This document shows positions 34,757 through 47,110 of a stretch of 64,000 nucleotides of DNA, in pieces; position 1 is the stretch's first letter; each line of letters opens with the position of its first letter. The position numbers and the translations under genes are program-made. The notes under the pieces were generated by a model. The model was not told the origin of the DNA, did no database searches, and was given only the letters and a program-made list of their open reading frames with translations. Source of the DNA: Typhlomys cinereus (Eukaryota > Chordata > Mammalia > Rodentia > Platacanthomyidae); the NCBI GenBank assembly GCA_023101885.1, contig JALPQD010000089.1:1039087-1103086 (forward strand). The letters run 5' to 3'.

Positions 34757-36257
34757 AGTTAGCAATTATTGCTCATTAATGTATAAAACAAGGTCATGAT
34801 TTGTATCTTTTGCATCTATTTTATTTATTTTAGTTATTTTCTTCATAATATTTGACAGAAAAATAACTAATAAAATATTTTATTTATGTCATAAATTATA
34901 AATATGCTTTTTGATAAGCTCACATGTTATAGCTTCAATACAATTTAAAAAACCTTTAAAGTGGAACTTGAAAATCAGTTTATGGTCAATATGCTAGGAG
35001 CTATGCTTTTAGTTGTCGGGCTTAGGGTGACATCTTGTGGTGCTACTAAGGAAAAAAATTTATCCAATGGATGATTACAATTTCATGGTAATACGATACC
35101 AACACTTTCCAGAGTTTGAACATGAAGCGAGAAATTGCATAATGTTTACCAATGAATTTCAGTCTTTTAAATTTATAAAATTCAAAGCATTCAGACTTTC
35201 AAAACACTCTCTTAGGCTAATCACTCTTCTTGAGGTAAAGATTAAGGTGGAACATAATCATTCTTTATGTTGCATCGAGATTTACTCTGAACATTTAATG
35301 ATACATATTGCCACTATTGTTACTTATTAAAACTATTTTAATAATATAATGGGTTTGTTTTAGATATATAACATAAATTTTGATTTATTTTGTATCAAAA
35401 AATTTTGTGACATACTTTTGTCATGTGATCAGAACTACATGTGGATTTTGCAGGTTTTAAATCTCCTTATGAAGTCTTGTTAGCCTTGTTTGTGTGATTT
35501 ATTCTGTTATTTTAATGGCCCCCTTTGGGAGAAATTCTTTGGAAAGACTTAGAAGTGAGAAAGTGGCCAATGATACTGTCCTTTTTTTTTTTTTTCTCTC
35601 TGAAAAGTGCTAATACAGATTTTCTGCAGTCCATTCAATCTTACAGGTCAGACTTTGTATTACATGAGGATATTTTTCATTTACAGAAGTGTTAGCAGAG
35701 GACTGTATGGATACTTGATGCTTTGGCGACAGTGGTGATATAGTGAGCACATAGTATATTGCAAACTACTACCTCCTTGTTAAAGGCTTCTACCATGTCT
35801 CTACTCACATTGTGTCATAGCCTTTAGTTCATATAACTGCTACATAGAGTGCTGCCTTATAATAAATTGAATACATTTCCCTTTCAGTGCTCTGGAAACA
35901 GCAGTCTGTGAGAGTAACTTTTGTGTCACAGTATGGGAACAGCAACAACAATAATAATAAAAAGGAAAAGCCTTCAACAATGTTTTTCATACTAGAAATA
36001 TTTATTTAAAAATCTTCATTATGTGTTAGGCAATTTTTTAGGTGAAATGAAACAACATCTACCTGTAGAGGATAGCATCTATCTACTTTTTCAGGCAAAT
36101 GGGGACATATGTAAGTGGGGACAGAAATACTGCATAAAGAAATACTTAATTATAAATTATAGTGGTGGTAAGGGCACAAGGTCAATGTGTATAAAAGTCT
36201 TCTCATATTTTAGTTTGAGTTAAAAATATTTCCTATTGTATAAGTTCTTCTTAATGC
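34757..36257. other. Unique AT-rich intron
   Basis: No repeat family or exon recognised. A 97-codon frame at 35037-35330 has no known protein match and no splice borders, and is not called. Confidence 0.5.
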
Positions 36258-36264
36258 ATGCATG

Positions 36265-36303
<39 letters not shown>

Positions 36304-36523
36304 GTATGTGACTACGCAGGCCCAAAGGTGTCTTTGGGAAATATCCTAGATTTCTCTCCTTCCTTTTTACTTTGTTCCGGGGCTTCCCAGGTCTTCCTTC
36401 CAAGGCCAAAAATGTAGGTTGTTGGCATTTCCACCGTGCATTTTTACATGGGTCCTGGGATCTGAACTCGAGTCCTTCTACTTGCAAGACAGGTTTAACC
36501 CCTGAGTCATCTGTTTAGCCCCC
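36258..36523 (-). mobile_element. tRNA-type SINE copy
   Basis: A long TG run (36265-36298) followed by the complement of the SINE body (GGCCCAAAGGTGTCTTTGGG ... TTTTACATGGGTCCTGGGAT) and head (CAGGTTTAACCCCTGAGTCA). Confidence 0.8.
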
Positions 36524-36730
36524 TGTTGTACAAATTCTAAAGAAATATTCTTGCTTAAATAACATCTGTTTAGAACACAATATAACTATTTTGATTTGAA
36601 CTATTTTTTTGAATATTTATTAATAATAAATATTTTGTCATTGGTTCATAAAGAAACCATGGAACAAAATATAGAGAATGTGAAAGATTGTACAATTTTG
36701 TGGAACTGCAAAAACTTGGGCCCAAATCTT

Positions 36731-36746
36731 TAAAACAGGCATTCTT
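36731..36746. repeat. Left TSD of L1-G
   Basis: TAAAACAGGCATTCTT, repeated at 38638-38653. Confidence 0.93.
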
Positions 36747-38637
36747 TTTTTTTTTTTTTTTTTATTAAAAATTTAATTATACATTTTAAAATTTTTTACC
36801 AGTTCCCTCCCTCCCCCCTCCCCTTCCCCCAGTGTCTCCCCCCCAATTCCCAGAGAGTCCTTTATTGTGTGCGCCTAACTCTCCACTGGGTCCTCCTCTC
36901 CGATGACATATAAGGACCCAGTGGCATTTCCATAAGCCCTTTCTCTTGTTCCCCTTAATCATAAGATTACTACTATGGCTGTCAATCCCTTGCCTCCAGG
37001 GGTCTCGGTGCCCTTAACAGATGCTAGACTTTATGAGGGCAACAGTGCGCTGGACATTGCGCAGGGCATGCAAAGTTCCATTATGATTGCTTTGGCCCCA
37101 ACTATTGTTGAGAATCTTGCAAATCGTTGCTCCTCCCATCCTTTTGCTCTTACAATCTTACCGCCCCCTCTTCCGCAAATGTCCCTGAGCTCCAGGATGG
37201 GGAGAGATTAGGCTGTCCTAGTTCTATGTGATTGATATAGAGTCTCTGAAGTTCTGGATTGTGGTTTGTTGATTTTCTTTTGCAGTTTTTCTGCTCCTGC
37301 AATTCCCTTCACTCCATTCTGCTGGGCACTGTATGTCACCCCCTGGCCAGAGACAAAAAGCTGTTAAACTGGAGTCTTGTTGTAATAGCACATTCAAGGG
37401 TAGATGTAATAAGAGTAGGAAACCTCACTGAGGGCGGGGTCCATTACCCATTTGCAAAATGATTACTTTTTATCTGCTAGACTATATGCCCTCCCCTTCT
37501 GGTGAGATCAGGAAAGAACGTCTGTGAACTTAACCAGGTTTCTCATTACTTACTTGCAGACCTTGATGGAGGCCTATTTTCTCTGCTGTAACATGGTCTC
37601 CTCTCTCCTTGTTTCTGGTGTGGCCCTCCTAACCCATCTCTCTTGTTCATAATCCTTGCAATTACTGTGTTACATAGGTTTACTTTTGAGTGTCCCAATG
37701 TGGGCTGGGCGAGTTTGGTACTAGGAGCCACCTATTAGGGAGTACATACGGCGCTTAATTTTCTGGGTTTGGGATACTTCACTTAATATAATTCTTTCTA
37801 ATGACATCCATTTCCCAGCAAATTCCAGTAGTTCATCATTTTTGATGGCTGAGTAGTACTCCATTGTATAGATGTACCACAGTTTCCTTATCCACTCGTC
37901 AACTGTTGGACATTTAGGTTGATTCCATGACTTTGCTATTGTAAACAGTGCTGCTATGAACATGGTCGAGCTTGTGCTATCGAGGCGAACCTCTGCTGCT
38001 TGGGGGGTTATTCCCAAAAGTGGGATAGCAGGGTCATATGGCATTTCAATCTTTAATTTCTTCAAGAATCTTCAGACGGCTCGCCAGAGTGGCTGTATGA
38101 GCCTGCATTCCCACCAACAATGTAGGAGAGTTCCCCTCTCCCCACATCCTCTCCAGCATTTGTCGTTGTTTGTACTGTGGATTTTTGCCATCCTGACCGG
38201 GGTGAGATGATATCTCAGGGAAGTTTTGATTTGCATTTCCCTGATGGCGAAGGAAGTGGAGCATTTTTTAAGATAATTGTTAGACATTTTAATTTCATCC
38301 CTGGTAAAGTTTCTTTGAAGTTCCAGGGCCCATTTTTTAATTGGGCCAGTGTTTTCCTTGGAGTTTAATTTTCTAAGTTCTTTGTGCACTCTGGACAGTA
38401 GAGCTCTGTCAGATATGTGGTTAGTGAAGATTTTCTCCCATTCTGTGGGTTGCCTTTGAGCTCGTGCGACAATCTCTTTATCTGAACAGAAGCTCTTTAA
38501 TTTCACAAGATCCCAACTGTTGAGAGTTGGTAGCAGTGACTGTGCCATTGGATGTCTGTTTAGGAAGTGTTGGCCTAGCCCAATCAGCTCGAGGGAGTTC
38601 CCTATCCTTTCAACTATGGCTTTTAAAGTCTCTGGCC
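36747..38637 (-). mobile_element. L1-G: 1.9-kb 5'-truncated LINE-1
   Basis: Poly-T start, 3' UTR with the CCCTCCC tract, ORF2 stop at 37721, and truncation in the ORF2 C-terminal half at 38637. A perfect 16-bp target-site duplication surrounds it. The sequence is close to L1-B and L1-E. Confidence 0.95.
37721..38637 (-). pseudogene. L1-G ORF2 C-terminal fragment
   Basis: Readable from an [19 protein letters not shown] block (38500s) through the Cys-rich region ([10 protein letters not shown] near 38150) to [11 protein letters not shown] and MYSLIGGS at 37721. One frameshift lies near 38070. There is no RT core, so this is a dead fragment. Confidence 0.92.
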
Positions 38638-38653
38638 TAAAACAGGCATTCTT
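38638..38653. repeat. Right TSD of L1-G
   Basis: TAAAACAGGCATTCTT, identical to 36731-36746. Confidence 0.93.
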
Positions 38654-38754
38654 AAACTAGAGTTCTTGTGTCTTTTGCACCTGTCACCTATGAAACACTC
38701 TATTCAAAAACTCTGGAAGAAAACAATTTTTTAAATCTAATATATATATTATTG

Positions 38755-39028
38755 ATTTATTTATTTTGCATGCATATGTGTGTGTTTGCACATGTGTGTG
38801 CACATGCATGTATATCAGAGGGCACTGTGTCTTCTATGGAGGGACTTCCTGAATCACTCTGGATTACTTCTACCTCTTTTTTGCTTGACTCTGGTGTTTC
38901 ACAGACTCTGCCCACCAGGGGCAGAAGTGCAGATGCCTGGCATTTTTACATGGGACCTGGGATCCAAACTCAGGACTTTTTTGCTTGCAAGGCAGAGTCT
39001 TAACCCCTGATCCATCGCTCTAGCCCAT
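38755..39028 (-). mobile_element. tRNA-type SINE copy
   Basis: ATATCAGAGGGCACTGTGTC, GGGGCAGAAGTGCAGATGCC, TTTTTACATGGGACCTGGGA and the head complement CTTAACCCCTGATCCATCGC in family order. Confidence 0.8.
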
Positions 39029-41138
39029 AAACAATGTTTTTGTAACTCTTTCATGTGATTTTGAGGCATGCTGACCATGTTTCAGGAAAATTTAATATAG
39101 TGTTTGAGTATTTGTGTATTTGAAAGAAAATGGCAGTAGCATTTTTTCAGTTTTGGGTTTTATAAAGACAGGACTTGGTCTTTAATAAGATTGAAGAAAC
39201 TTTATTGTTCTAAAATTTAACCTTGAATGATTGGAGAATTCAAAATTTGCACATATCATTATGGAATCTAGTTGAAAATACTGTATTAAAATATTTAAAT
39301 ATTTCCTCTTTGAATAATTAATAATGGTTTCTATATATGTTGCTTTGGAGATTAGCCAAGCTGAATTGAGATGCTGCTGTTAAGTCATGTGCAATAGGCA
39401 TGTTCACTAGGTAGTGACATAGGATAGTGTGTAGACATTCAGATAAATCTCAAATGGTGAAATAGCAAATGTTAAATTCTTGGATGCACTTCTGTGTTCC
39501 TACTTGCTTGTTTATAATACTCGTTTAAACAAAAGGATTGTGGATTCTCTAGTTATTGCAATCTGAGTAGTAATAATTCACAAACTTGTCACAGAGTTTT
39601 ATTTATTTACATAGACTTGTGGAGATGAGTACTATGAAGTCCAAATCACTAATCTTAAAGAATAATTGACCCTTAAAGTCAATTGAGAACATAATATCAG
39701 TCTCTGTGCTTAAAAGTACAAGTCAACATTCAATTGAGAACTCAACTCTGTGCTGTGGACTCCAGTGCTGCAGGAGTTCAGAGAACTGTGAATGGATTGT
39801 GCTACAAGGTGAATTTTTACATAAAATGTCAATTCAAACTGAATTTTGGCACTGACAGGATTTGGGTAGGAGAAAGGAGAGAGGGTGTTTTCCTCACCCA
39901 CTCATAAATTCATTTATCCTACATTATTGGGATACTCTATTTTATATACTTTGGAGATAAGTATTAAACAGAATTGTATTAAACAGAACTTACAGTAAGT
40001 GATCCAAAGGTGAAATAGAAGGTTCTATGTGTTCCAATAGAAATAGAGAATTTAAATTTAGTAGAGAATCAGGAAAAGCTTCATTCAGAAGTGTCATTTT
40101 GAATGTTGAAAATTATACAGATTCTTAGAGACTTGAAGGAGAGCATGAAATGGATCAAAATGGAAGTTGTTTTTGATATTTATGTCTTTAAAATGTTCTC
40201 TCCAAGTTGGGGAGAGAACCCTGTTGAGTTTTTAAACCTTTACGTTTGATGGCACACTTTTGAGAATCAGGCACGAAACCTGATTCTATGATTGCTGTGA
40301 TTCCTTTTGTTCAGCTGCCACCGTCTGAGTGAGGTTCAGGGAGTGTTTCAGGTGTGGAAGGAGCAAGCACTTCCTGTTTGACACTTTGGGTGCAATACCC
40401 TCAAGAGGATTGGATGCATTCTTTGCTCAGGACTTTGTATGTCATTGTCAGATTTATGTCACCAGATGGCACCATTTAACTAAATTTATGTGCTTGGGAT
40501 TATTGTAAGGGCTTGTTTCTAAATGAAGCATGCTTTTATTTGTGCTATATCTGAAATAGGGAAAATTAACTTATTTTGATGGCGTGTGAGTCTTCTCTAC
40601 ACTCAAAGCAGCCCAACCCCAGAGGTGTTTTAGGAAGTTTGAAAGGATCTGGTGATTTCCCCTAGGTATCCAATGAAAGAAAATTCATCCTTGATCACCA
40701 ACATTAACATGTAATATTTGGCACATAAGCAGTACACAATAGGTTTTCCCATTTAAGTTTTTCTGTAGCAAACATGCTAATATTAATAACATTGGCATTA
40801 TTAGTATTAAAAGCTTTGCATATTTTGGTTATTGAGACACTTTCAAGAAGTTTTTATACATAATAAAATATGAAGATGACGTTAAAAGATTTATTTTAGG
40901 AATAAGCCCTTTGAGATGATCTAAGATACATGGTAACAATGTTTAAAACTTGCACAGTATATGTTCTATTGAACTATATATTAATCAGATTTATATTGGC
41001 ATTTTTCTTAGTATAAACAATTGTGGTAAAGAAATAAGTATCTGTCATTAGGTTATATATCTCATTAGTGCTTTCTTTATCTTTAAGAGAGAGAACTAAG
41101 CCCTTTTACCTTCTGTTCATGGAGCATTTGCTCCTGTT
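39029..41138. other. Unique intron
   Basis: About 2.1 kb with no recognised repeat or exon. The 40200-40500 part is GC-richer than its surroundings, but nothing specific can be named. Confidence 0.5.
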
Positions 41139-41139
41139 C

Positions 41140-41535
41140 CTGGCATGGCGCTTTCTTTTTTTTTTTTTTAACATTTATTATTATTATATCCGCTCATACA
41201 AACTTAATAGGTAGACCAGTTCCCTCCCCCCTCCTCTCCCCTGCTCCCCCTCCCTCCCTCCACATCTCCCAGTGACACCCCCCCCCCCCCCCCGATTCCC
41301 AGAGAGTCCTTTATTGTGTATGCCTAACTCTCCTCTTGGTCCTCCTCTCCGATGATGTACAAGGACCCAGTGGCATTTCCCTGAACCCTTTCTCATGTTC
41401 CCCTTAAGCATAGGAACACTACTGTGCCCGTCAATCCCTTGCCTCCAAGGATCTTGGTGCTTTTAGCCGATGTTAGACTTTGTGAGGTCAATAGTGTGAC
41501 GGACATGGCGCATGGGCACTGGCATGGCGCTTTCT
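41140..41535 (-). mobile_element. L1-H: short L1 3' UTR insertion with 17-bp TSD
   Basis: L1 3' end (41157-41518) containing only 3' UTR, with an 18-base C run near 41277-41294 inside the pyrimidine tract. CTGGCATGGCGCTTTCT flanks it at 41140-41156 and 41519-41535. Confidence 0.95.
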
Positions 41536-41595
41536 ATGCTGAACTGTTGTTACTGTTCAGTGAAACATGCTGTTTCACCTCAGTAGCCTGCAACC

Positions 41596-41855
41596 CTCCC
41601 CGCATGTGTACAACAGGGCATTTGAGTGTGTATCCCTGTGGAAGCCCAATGGGGACACTGGGAATCATTCTGGATTGTTTTTCCTCCTTACTGATTTTCT
41701 CTGGGTTTTCCTAGATTCTTCATTCCAGGGCTCGAATTGCAGCCTGCTGCCATATCTGCCAGACATTTTTGCATGGGATCTAGGGATCAGAACTCAGGTC
41801 TTTTTGCTTTCAAGGCAAATATGCTGTAATCTGTGAGCCATCACTGTAGCCTGAC
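41596..41855 (-). mobile_element. tRNA-type SINE copy, diverged
   Basis: Family landmarks in complement: CCCTGTGGAAGCCCAATGGG, TTCCAGGGCTCGAATTGCAG, TTTTTGCATGGGATCTAGGG and the degraded head near 41820-41855. Confidence 0.7.
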
Positions 41856-42219
41856 TTTAAGCTTCTTTAATGCAGGAACTAGTTCCCATTCAACATGTGT
41901 GTTAGAGTCATCCATTAATGTTTCACCTCCTACTATCTAAGAGACACCATGATAGACTCTAGGGATTTGTCAACCAGAGTGAAATGCACCTAGTGTTCAT
42001 GGAACTCATGGTTTACTAATGGAGATATGCTTGAAGGAAAGACTATAATTCTCATGCTAACTTTGAATTAAACAGATAAAATCATGAGTGTTTCTTGAAC
42101 TGGCCACAGTCATATTATATTGTGTTAAAAAACGTTTGGAGTCAAAGCTTAAGTGAATAGGGTTTCCTTTTTTTATTACATTAGCAAGAGGTAGGCAGAT
42201 TAGTAGTAGGCATTTAGTC

Positions 42220-42837
42220 TCTGTAATGGTTGGTATTAATTGCCAATCAGACACCTAGGTGGCAAGCCTCCATACAAACCTGAGGGGGATCCTTTAGATT
42301 AAGGTTATTATCTTAGTTTGCCTGTGAAGTATTGTCTTTGTTTATTTAATTCATGTGAGAAAATACAACCCAAAGGTAGGGTGCACCACTGCCAAGCATG
42401 GAGTCCTGAACTAAACAATAGGTGAGAGCTAGCTGGGTACATACAGTTGTTGCTCTCTGCTTTCCTACAGTGGATACCATGTAGCCAGCTGTTTCATACC
42501 CCTGCTGCCTTGGCTTCCTCACCATTATGGAATGTACATAGAGTATACAAAGGTCCGAAATAGACCTCTTCTCCTTTAAATTGTTTTCGTCAGGGTATTT
42601 CTTTTTTTTTTTTTTTTGGCCTTTTTTTAAAATTATTAATACATTTTTTATTATTATTTCAGCTCATACAAACTTAATAGGTACACCAGTTCCCTCCCTC
42701 CTCCCTCCCTCCTCCTCCCCCATACCCCCTGCTCCCCCTCCCCACCCCCCTCCCTCCCCATCCCCCAGTGCCTCCCGCCCCAATTCCCAGAGAGTTTTGT
42801 CAGGGTATTTCATCACAGCAACAGAAAAGAAACTAAC
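42220..42837 (+). repeat. URR1-like repeat, split by L1-I
   Basis: Resembles a common rodent dispersed repeat with GCCAATCAGACACCTAGGTG, ACAGTGGATACCATGTAG, TAGACCTCTTCTCCTTTAAA and a GTCAGGGTATTTCATCACAG ending in AACAGAAAAGAAACTAAC. L1-I splits it at 42601. Family name from memory only. Confidence 0.5.
42589..42811 (-). mobile_element. L1-I: 0.2-kb L1 3' end with TSD
   Basis: GTCAGGGTATTTC occurs at 42589-42601 and 42799-42811. Between them lie poly-T, ATTTCAGCTCATACAAACTT, the pyrimidine tract and a truncation at the CCAATTCCCAGAGAG motif common to all the young L1 3' UTRs. Confidence 0.93.
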
Positions 42838-43145
42838 TGTCGTGGTTTGGAATGTGTCCCCAATAGCCTCATGTGTTTGGGAAAGTCATGGCACCTTTGA
42901 GGTGGAGCCTTGCTGGAGGGAGGCAGTCACAAAGAGTGGGCCTTGAGGTGGATGAGTCCCACCGTACCTTCAAGAGCAGCAAGCAGTATTGCCGCTCTCA
43001 GCCTCTCAGACGGGAGCGACTTAGCCTGACTTCAGCTTTGGCCAGCCCCTTTGGAACCATAAGCTGAATAAATCTCTTTCTCCCTTAAGTTGTTTGACTT
43101 TGGGTGCTCTCTCACAGCAATAGTTAAGAGTACCCTTTCACTAAC
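42833..43145 (+). mobile_element. Solo LTR, MaLR-like, with 5-bp TSD
   Basis: The element 42838-43140 (303 bp) starts TG and ends CA and is flanked by CTAAC on both sides (42833-42837 and 43141-43145). It opens like MaLR LTRs (GTGGTTTGGAATGTGTCCCC) and has AATAAA at 43067-43072 followed by CTCTTTCTCCCTT. There is no internal region, PBS or viral gene, so it is a solo LTR. It inserted at the end of the URR1-like repeat. Confidence 0.8.
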
Positions 43146-43839
43146 TTAGTCACGATCTCAAGAAAGTTCTGGTCAATGTCTGTACAAATGATTCTGGTAT
43201 TTCATGTATATTTTATGGCTTTTGCTTTCTCAGATATCATATTAAAGCAAGAAAAAAGGGTAGGTGGAAGGACAAAAGAACATGCACAATCACTGCTTCT
43301 CCAAAGAAAGTCAAATGTTTCTCTAGTACTCATATCACTTTCTCAGCCCAGATTTCTTTTAAATGTTACATTGCTTTGAAGTAAGTCATGGCCACCTTTA
43401 ACTCAAGAGAGACAGAAGTACAGAAGAATGACATCATTCTTTGTTTTCAGCAATTCTGAATTAGTGGGATGATCACATTGCTATTCCCATAAGACTGGGT
43501 CAGTGTTAGTTATAACAAGAAACAATACACTGGATATAAAATTAATGTTATTATTTATACATATATTTTCTATAATCACTGCTGTCAAGGTACATGTTAT
43601 TAATGTTATTCTGAAAACATGAGAACTGAGGTTTAGAGAAGATAAATAATTTGATGAAAACAATACAATTTTTACCTCCATGACTGAAGTTCAATGTTGG
43701 GTACTTTGGTAACAAATCAGAACCACAGAAAATGAGACAAGACCCGTGGTCCTACCAGAAGAGGTTACAGAAAGCTTTTTTAAATATTAAATTATTTAGA
43801 AAGATCCTAAGAGATTAACATCTTCTCTAAAGAAGGAGA
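43146..43839. other. Unique intron
   Basis: No recognised repeat or exon. Short open frames at 43176 and 43481 show no known protein. Confidence 0.5.
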
Positions 43840-44013
43840 AAATGCTTTATTTGAGGTGGAGGTAGGGGAGAAAGTGTGCACAATTATGCCATGGGTCAGA
43901 GGACAACTTGAAAAAGTCAGTTCTCTCCTTCTACCCATGGGCTTCTGGGGATAGAACTCAAGTCACGAGGTTTATGAGCAGCACTTTACCTGCTGAGCTA
44001 TCTTGCTGGCCCC
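43840..44013 (-). repeat. B2-like SINE
   Basis: The complement reads GGGGGCCAGCAAGATAGCTC, AGCAGGTAAAGTGCTG, then a body with GTCCTCTGACCCATGGCA and an A/T-rich tail at the left. It is tRNA-headed as in rodent B2. Confidence 0.75.
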
Positions 44014-44441
44014 CTTGTTACAGAAAGCTTATTACTTTTCTGGATTAACATCTCCAGGGACAACTGTCTTCCTTTATGACAAAGGGAATCTTGAGTCAGT
44101 ACAAATTGGTTGTAGGCCATCTTTCACTGCTTATGTGGCATGTGCTTTTGGGCAATACATTATGTATTTGTGGATTTCCATAATTTAATATGTAAAAGTT
44201 TCCCCCTTCTTACATGCATGACTCTCTGATTCTCATTTTTTAATGGATCACCATTGGCTTCCAGTTCTATTTTTTTTCTGACTACAATTTTGTTGTTACC
44301 CCTTGTAAGTGCCTGCATATTAGCCTTGCCCGAATAGGTAGTTTTATCCTTAGTGATGCTTTTAGCTGTTGACCATATGGAAAGTATAGTGTTTTAGGCA
44401 TAGAGTTTTCTTCTTGATAAATAACACTCTTTTTTGTTTTA

Positions 44442-44549
44442 AAAAAGTATGGAACGCTTCATGAATTTGTGTGCCATCCTTGCACAGGGGCCATGCTAAT
44501 CTTCTCTGTATTGTTCCAATTTTAGTATATGTGCTGCTGAAGCGAGCAC
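44442..44549 (-). ncRNA. U6 snRNA-derived copy (probable pseudogene)
   Basis: The complement of 44442-44549 follows U6 snRNA end to end: GTGCTCGCTTC start, GCAGCACATATACTAAAATT, CAGAGAAGATTAGCATGGCC and AAGCGTTCCAT near the 3' end, then T's. The few differences I see from canonical U6 are mostly CG to CA or TG changes (CGGC to CAGC, CTGCGC to CTGTGC, ACGCAAATTCGTG to ACACAAATTCATG), the pattern of CpG decay. I see no clear TATA or PSE at the proper distance upstream, so a retroposed pseudogene is most likely. Confidence 0.9.
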
Positions 44550-45695
44550 AATAATATTCTTTAAATTGCTTTTCTGACTAAAAACTTTTTTTGTTTTAAA
44601 AACTTGTCCTTCTAAAACAAATAGAAAACAAGAAAAGTTTCATAGATAATATATTTCATAGATTCCATTCATAGATAATATATTTCCTAAACAAGTAGAA
44701 GCAGAGGTGGTTGGTGGTGGGGGACCTGGAAGTGGGGTGGGGACAAATGACTTAGGCTGTTACTGTCTTTGGTAAAAGTTGTAAATTAAACATCCAAGTC
44801 ACTATATTCTATGTGGAAAGATGCTTCTCAGCATCTTTGCAATAATCTAAGCTATTATACTGAATGAGATTTCCTGAATCTTTTCTTGTTTTTCTTATTA
44901 CATGGATGACCAAACTTGAAGACCTCATTATCAGAACTGATACACGTTTTGGGGAAGCTGGCTGCCTTTCAGGTTGCTCAGTGTTGTTCCTTCACACTAA
45001 AGTGCACGTGGCAGTGCGGAGTGGTATGGCCAGGCAAAACATCTTTGATCTTTTAGTTTTCCTGAGCCATTTTTTTATTACATAGTGACACAATCAGAAT
45101 TGAGAGTCTAGCAGAAAAGTCACCTAGTGGGGGTGAGATGGCTCTGTGTCAGGGTTTGGCTATTGACTGAGTTTTGGTGGGGATTATAATGTGACCTCGG
45201 AGACAAGTGTAGAGATGCAGTGTCTGTGGATCTCAAGATGAGTGTGGTTGGTTGTCAGGCATCTGGAAAATGTTGCTAGAATCTAAAGAATGAACTATGA
45301 ACCCTAACAAACAGTATTTCTAGTCGCCAGATGAATAGGAAAGATATGATGCTCAGAGTAGGCAAAGGACTGTATGCTGATGTAGTGAACCGACATTTTA
45401 TCTCCAATAATATCATGGCAGGAAAACTCCATGTCTTCTTGAACTGTGTATTCCCTTTCTCTTATCCTGAGTATTATCTCGGGAGGGAAGAGAAGAGATG
45501 AGAGGAGAGGAAAAGGAAGGAAGGAGAAAGGGAGCAGGGGAGAGAGAGAAAAAAAATAAAATGGTAGTAAGTTAATGGGATGGGTTGTTTAAATTACTGG
45601 ATAAAACTAGACTTTAAATCAGGCTAGATAGTTACTTTTTTAATTAACAGAGGGCTGATGGCTTGTGAAGCAGCTGGATAATCCACAAGCACAAT
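44550..45695. other. Unique intron with a purine-rich tract
   Basis: Apart from a 19-bp direct repeat TTCATAGATAATATATTTC (44639 and 44671) and a GA-rich tract (45481-45560), nothing is recognised. Confidence 0.5.
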
Positions 45696-45699
45696 AATG

Positions 45700-45945
45700 A
45701 ATTCCATTTTTTCTACCTTTACAAGCATATTGAGTATTCATCTTTGTTCCCTTCACCATTCCTTCTCACTTCCTCCCATCCTTCTGTCTGTATGCTTCTA
45801 TGGACCCCAGGGTTCACTCTAGCTTGTCTACTTTTGTGGGGGCTCAGGCATCCCACTGATTTGCACTGATGTGCATTTCCCTTCACTCATCTGGCGTTAG
45901 ATCCAAATATTTCCACTGTAAGTTCTCAATGGATTCCATTTTTAT
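45700..45945 (-). mobile_element. Old L1 3' UTR fragment
   Basis: TTTACAAGCATATTGAGTAT, TTCCTCCCATCCTTCTGTCT, TATGCTTCTATGGACCCCAG: the same 3' UTR type as 62983-63150 and close in layout to 8490-9345. Confidence 0.65.
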
Positions 45946-46785
45946 TGCATGCCTGTGTGTAATCTAAGTTATTTGTGACAGCACTTACCACAGCATGTAG
46001 ACCACAGTACTGGTTTTTGCTTCAGTACTTTTTTCAGCTTTGGTATTGAATGTTGAGAAGAATTAACCATAGGAAGGAGCAATAGAAAAAGAAGTATCCT
46101 ACAAGTAACTTCTAGAAAAAGCTTTCTCATTATCCTGTTAGCTCTGATTCCTAGCAAAAGTCAGAAGAAAATGAAGAACATTGACCTATCTTAGTTCGTT
46201 TATATGAGTTGGTCCTCAGAGTTGCCTGAGGAAACATTTCTCTTTGTCCTCAAAAACAGTTTTCAGTTCACAAGTCATGGAACTTCTTAGAGTGTTAGTA
46301 ATTCCAAATGTTCCAAAGACATAGTGATTGTGAGGATCAAATCTGATAGACTATACCTACCGATTTCTTTTGGTGAGATCTTATATTCAGTTTCCAGTTT
46401 ATTGCTAAATAATAAACCTTTATAAAACTGTAAGATTAGGATTCTTTATGCAGGACAGTGTATTTTCAAACCAATTCATCAAATGGATCTACAGTTACAA
46501 AATACCAAAGGTGAATTTTAGTTTTCATTAGTTGAGAAAGTATGCCAGTGCGGACAAGCTGCATTAATCATGAATTCCTAAAAGCTTAAAGATTTTCAAC
46601 ACTCACAGCAAAAGTTGCACCAAACATCAATACTGCTTTCATAAAAGCCTCGCATTTTTACAAAAGGTCATTTGAAAATAAACAATCTCTTTTTTTAAGG
46701 AATAAGGCAAGATTTTTGAAGTATTTTAGTAGCACCTCCATTGATAATAATAGGATAATAATTATAAATGTAAAAATGACTGTGC
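45946..46785. other. Unique intron
   Basis: No feature recognised in this stretch. Confidence 0.5.
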
Positions 46786-46789
46786 CATT

Positions 46790-47110
46790 TAGTTCCAACT
46801 ATTAACTAGACACCTGGGAGATGTGCTTCTGGGCACACCTGTGGAGAATGGTTTGGTTAAGGCAGGCCTATGTTTTAACTGCATAATTGATGTGGGAAGA
46901 CCCAGCCAGTGGGCAGGAAAATAAGATGCAGAGAGCTGGTTAGAAGTTCAGCAAACTGTAGGGTAAGAAAGCAAATACACATCATGGGTCCCTGGCCCTG
47001 TGCTCTGGACCTCTAGGTGGCATGGACCATTTTACTTGGCTCCTGCTAGTAACACCTCTGCTATTCTGGATGATAAGCTGGAATTGTGAGATGAGTACAA
47101 TTTCTTATTC
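46790..47110 (+). repeat. URR1-like repeat, decayed
   Basis: TGATGTGGGAAGACCCAGCC and ACTAGACACCTGGGAGATGT resemble parts of the same rodent repeat as 42220-42837. Ends are unclear. Confidence 0.45.

Noticed and set aside
35037..35330. 97-codon + frame in unique intron
   Set aside because: No recognisable domain, no splice borders and AT-driven composition; left uncalled.
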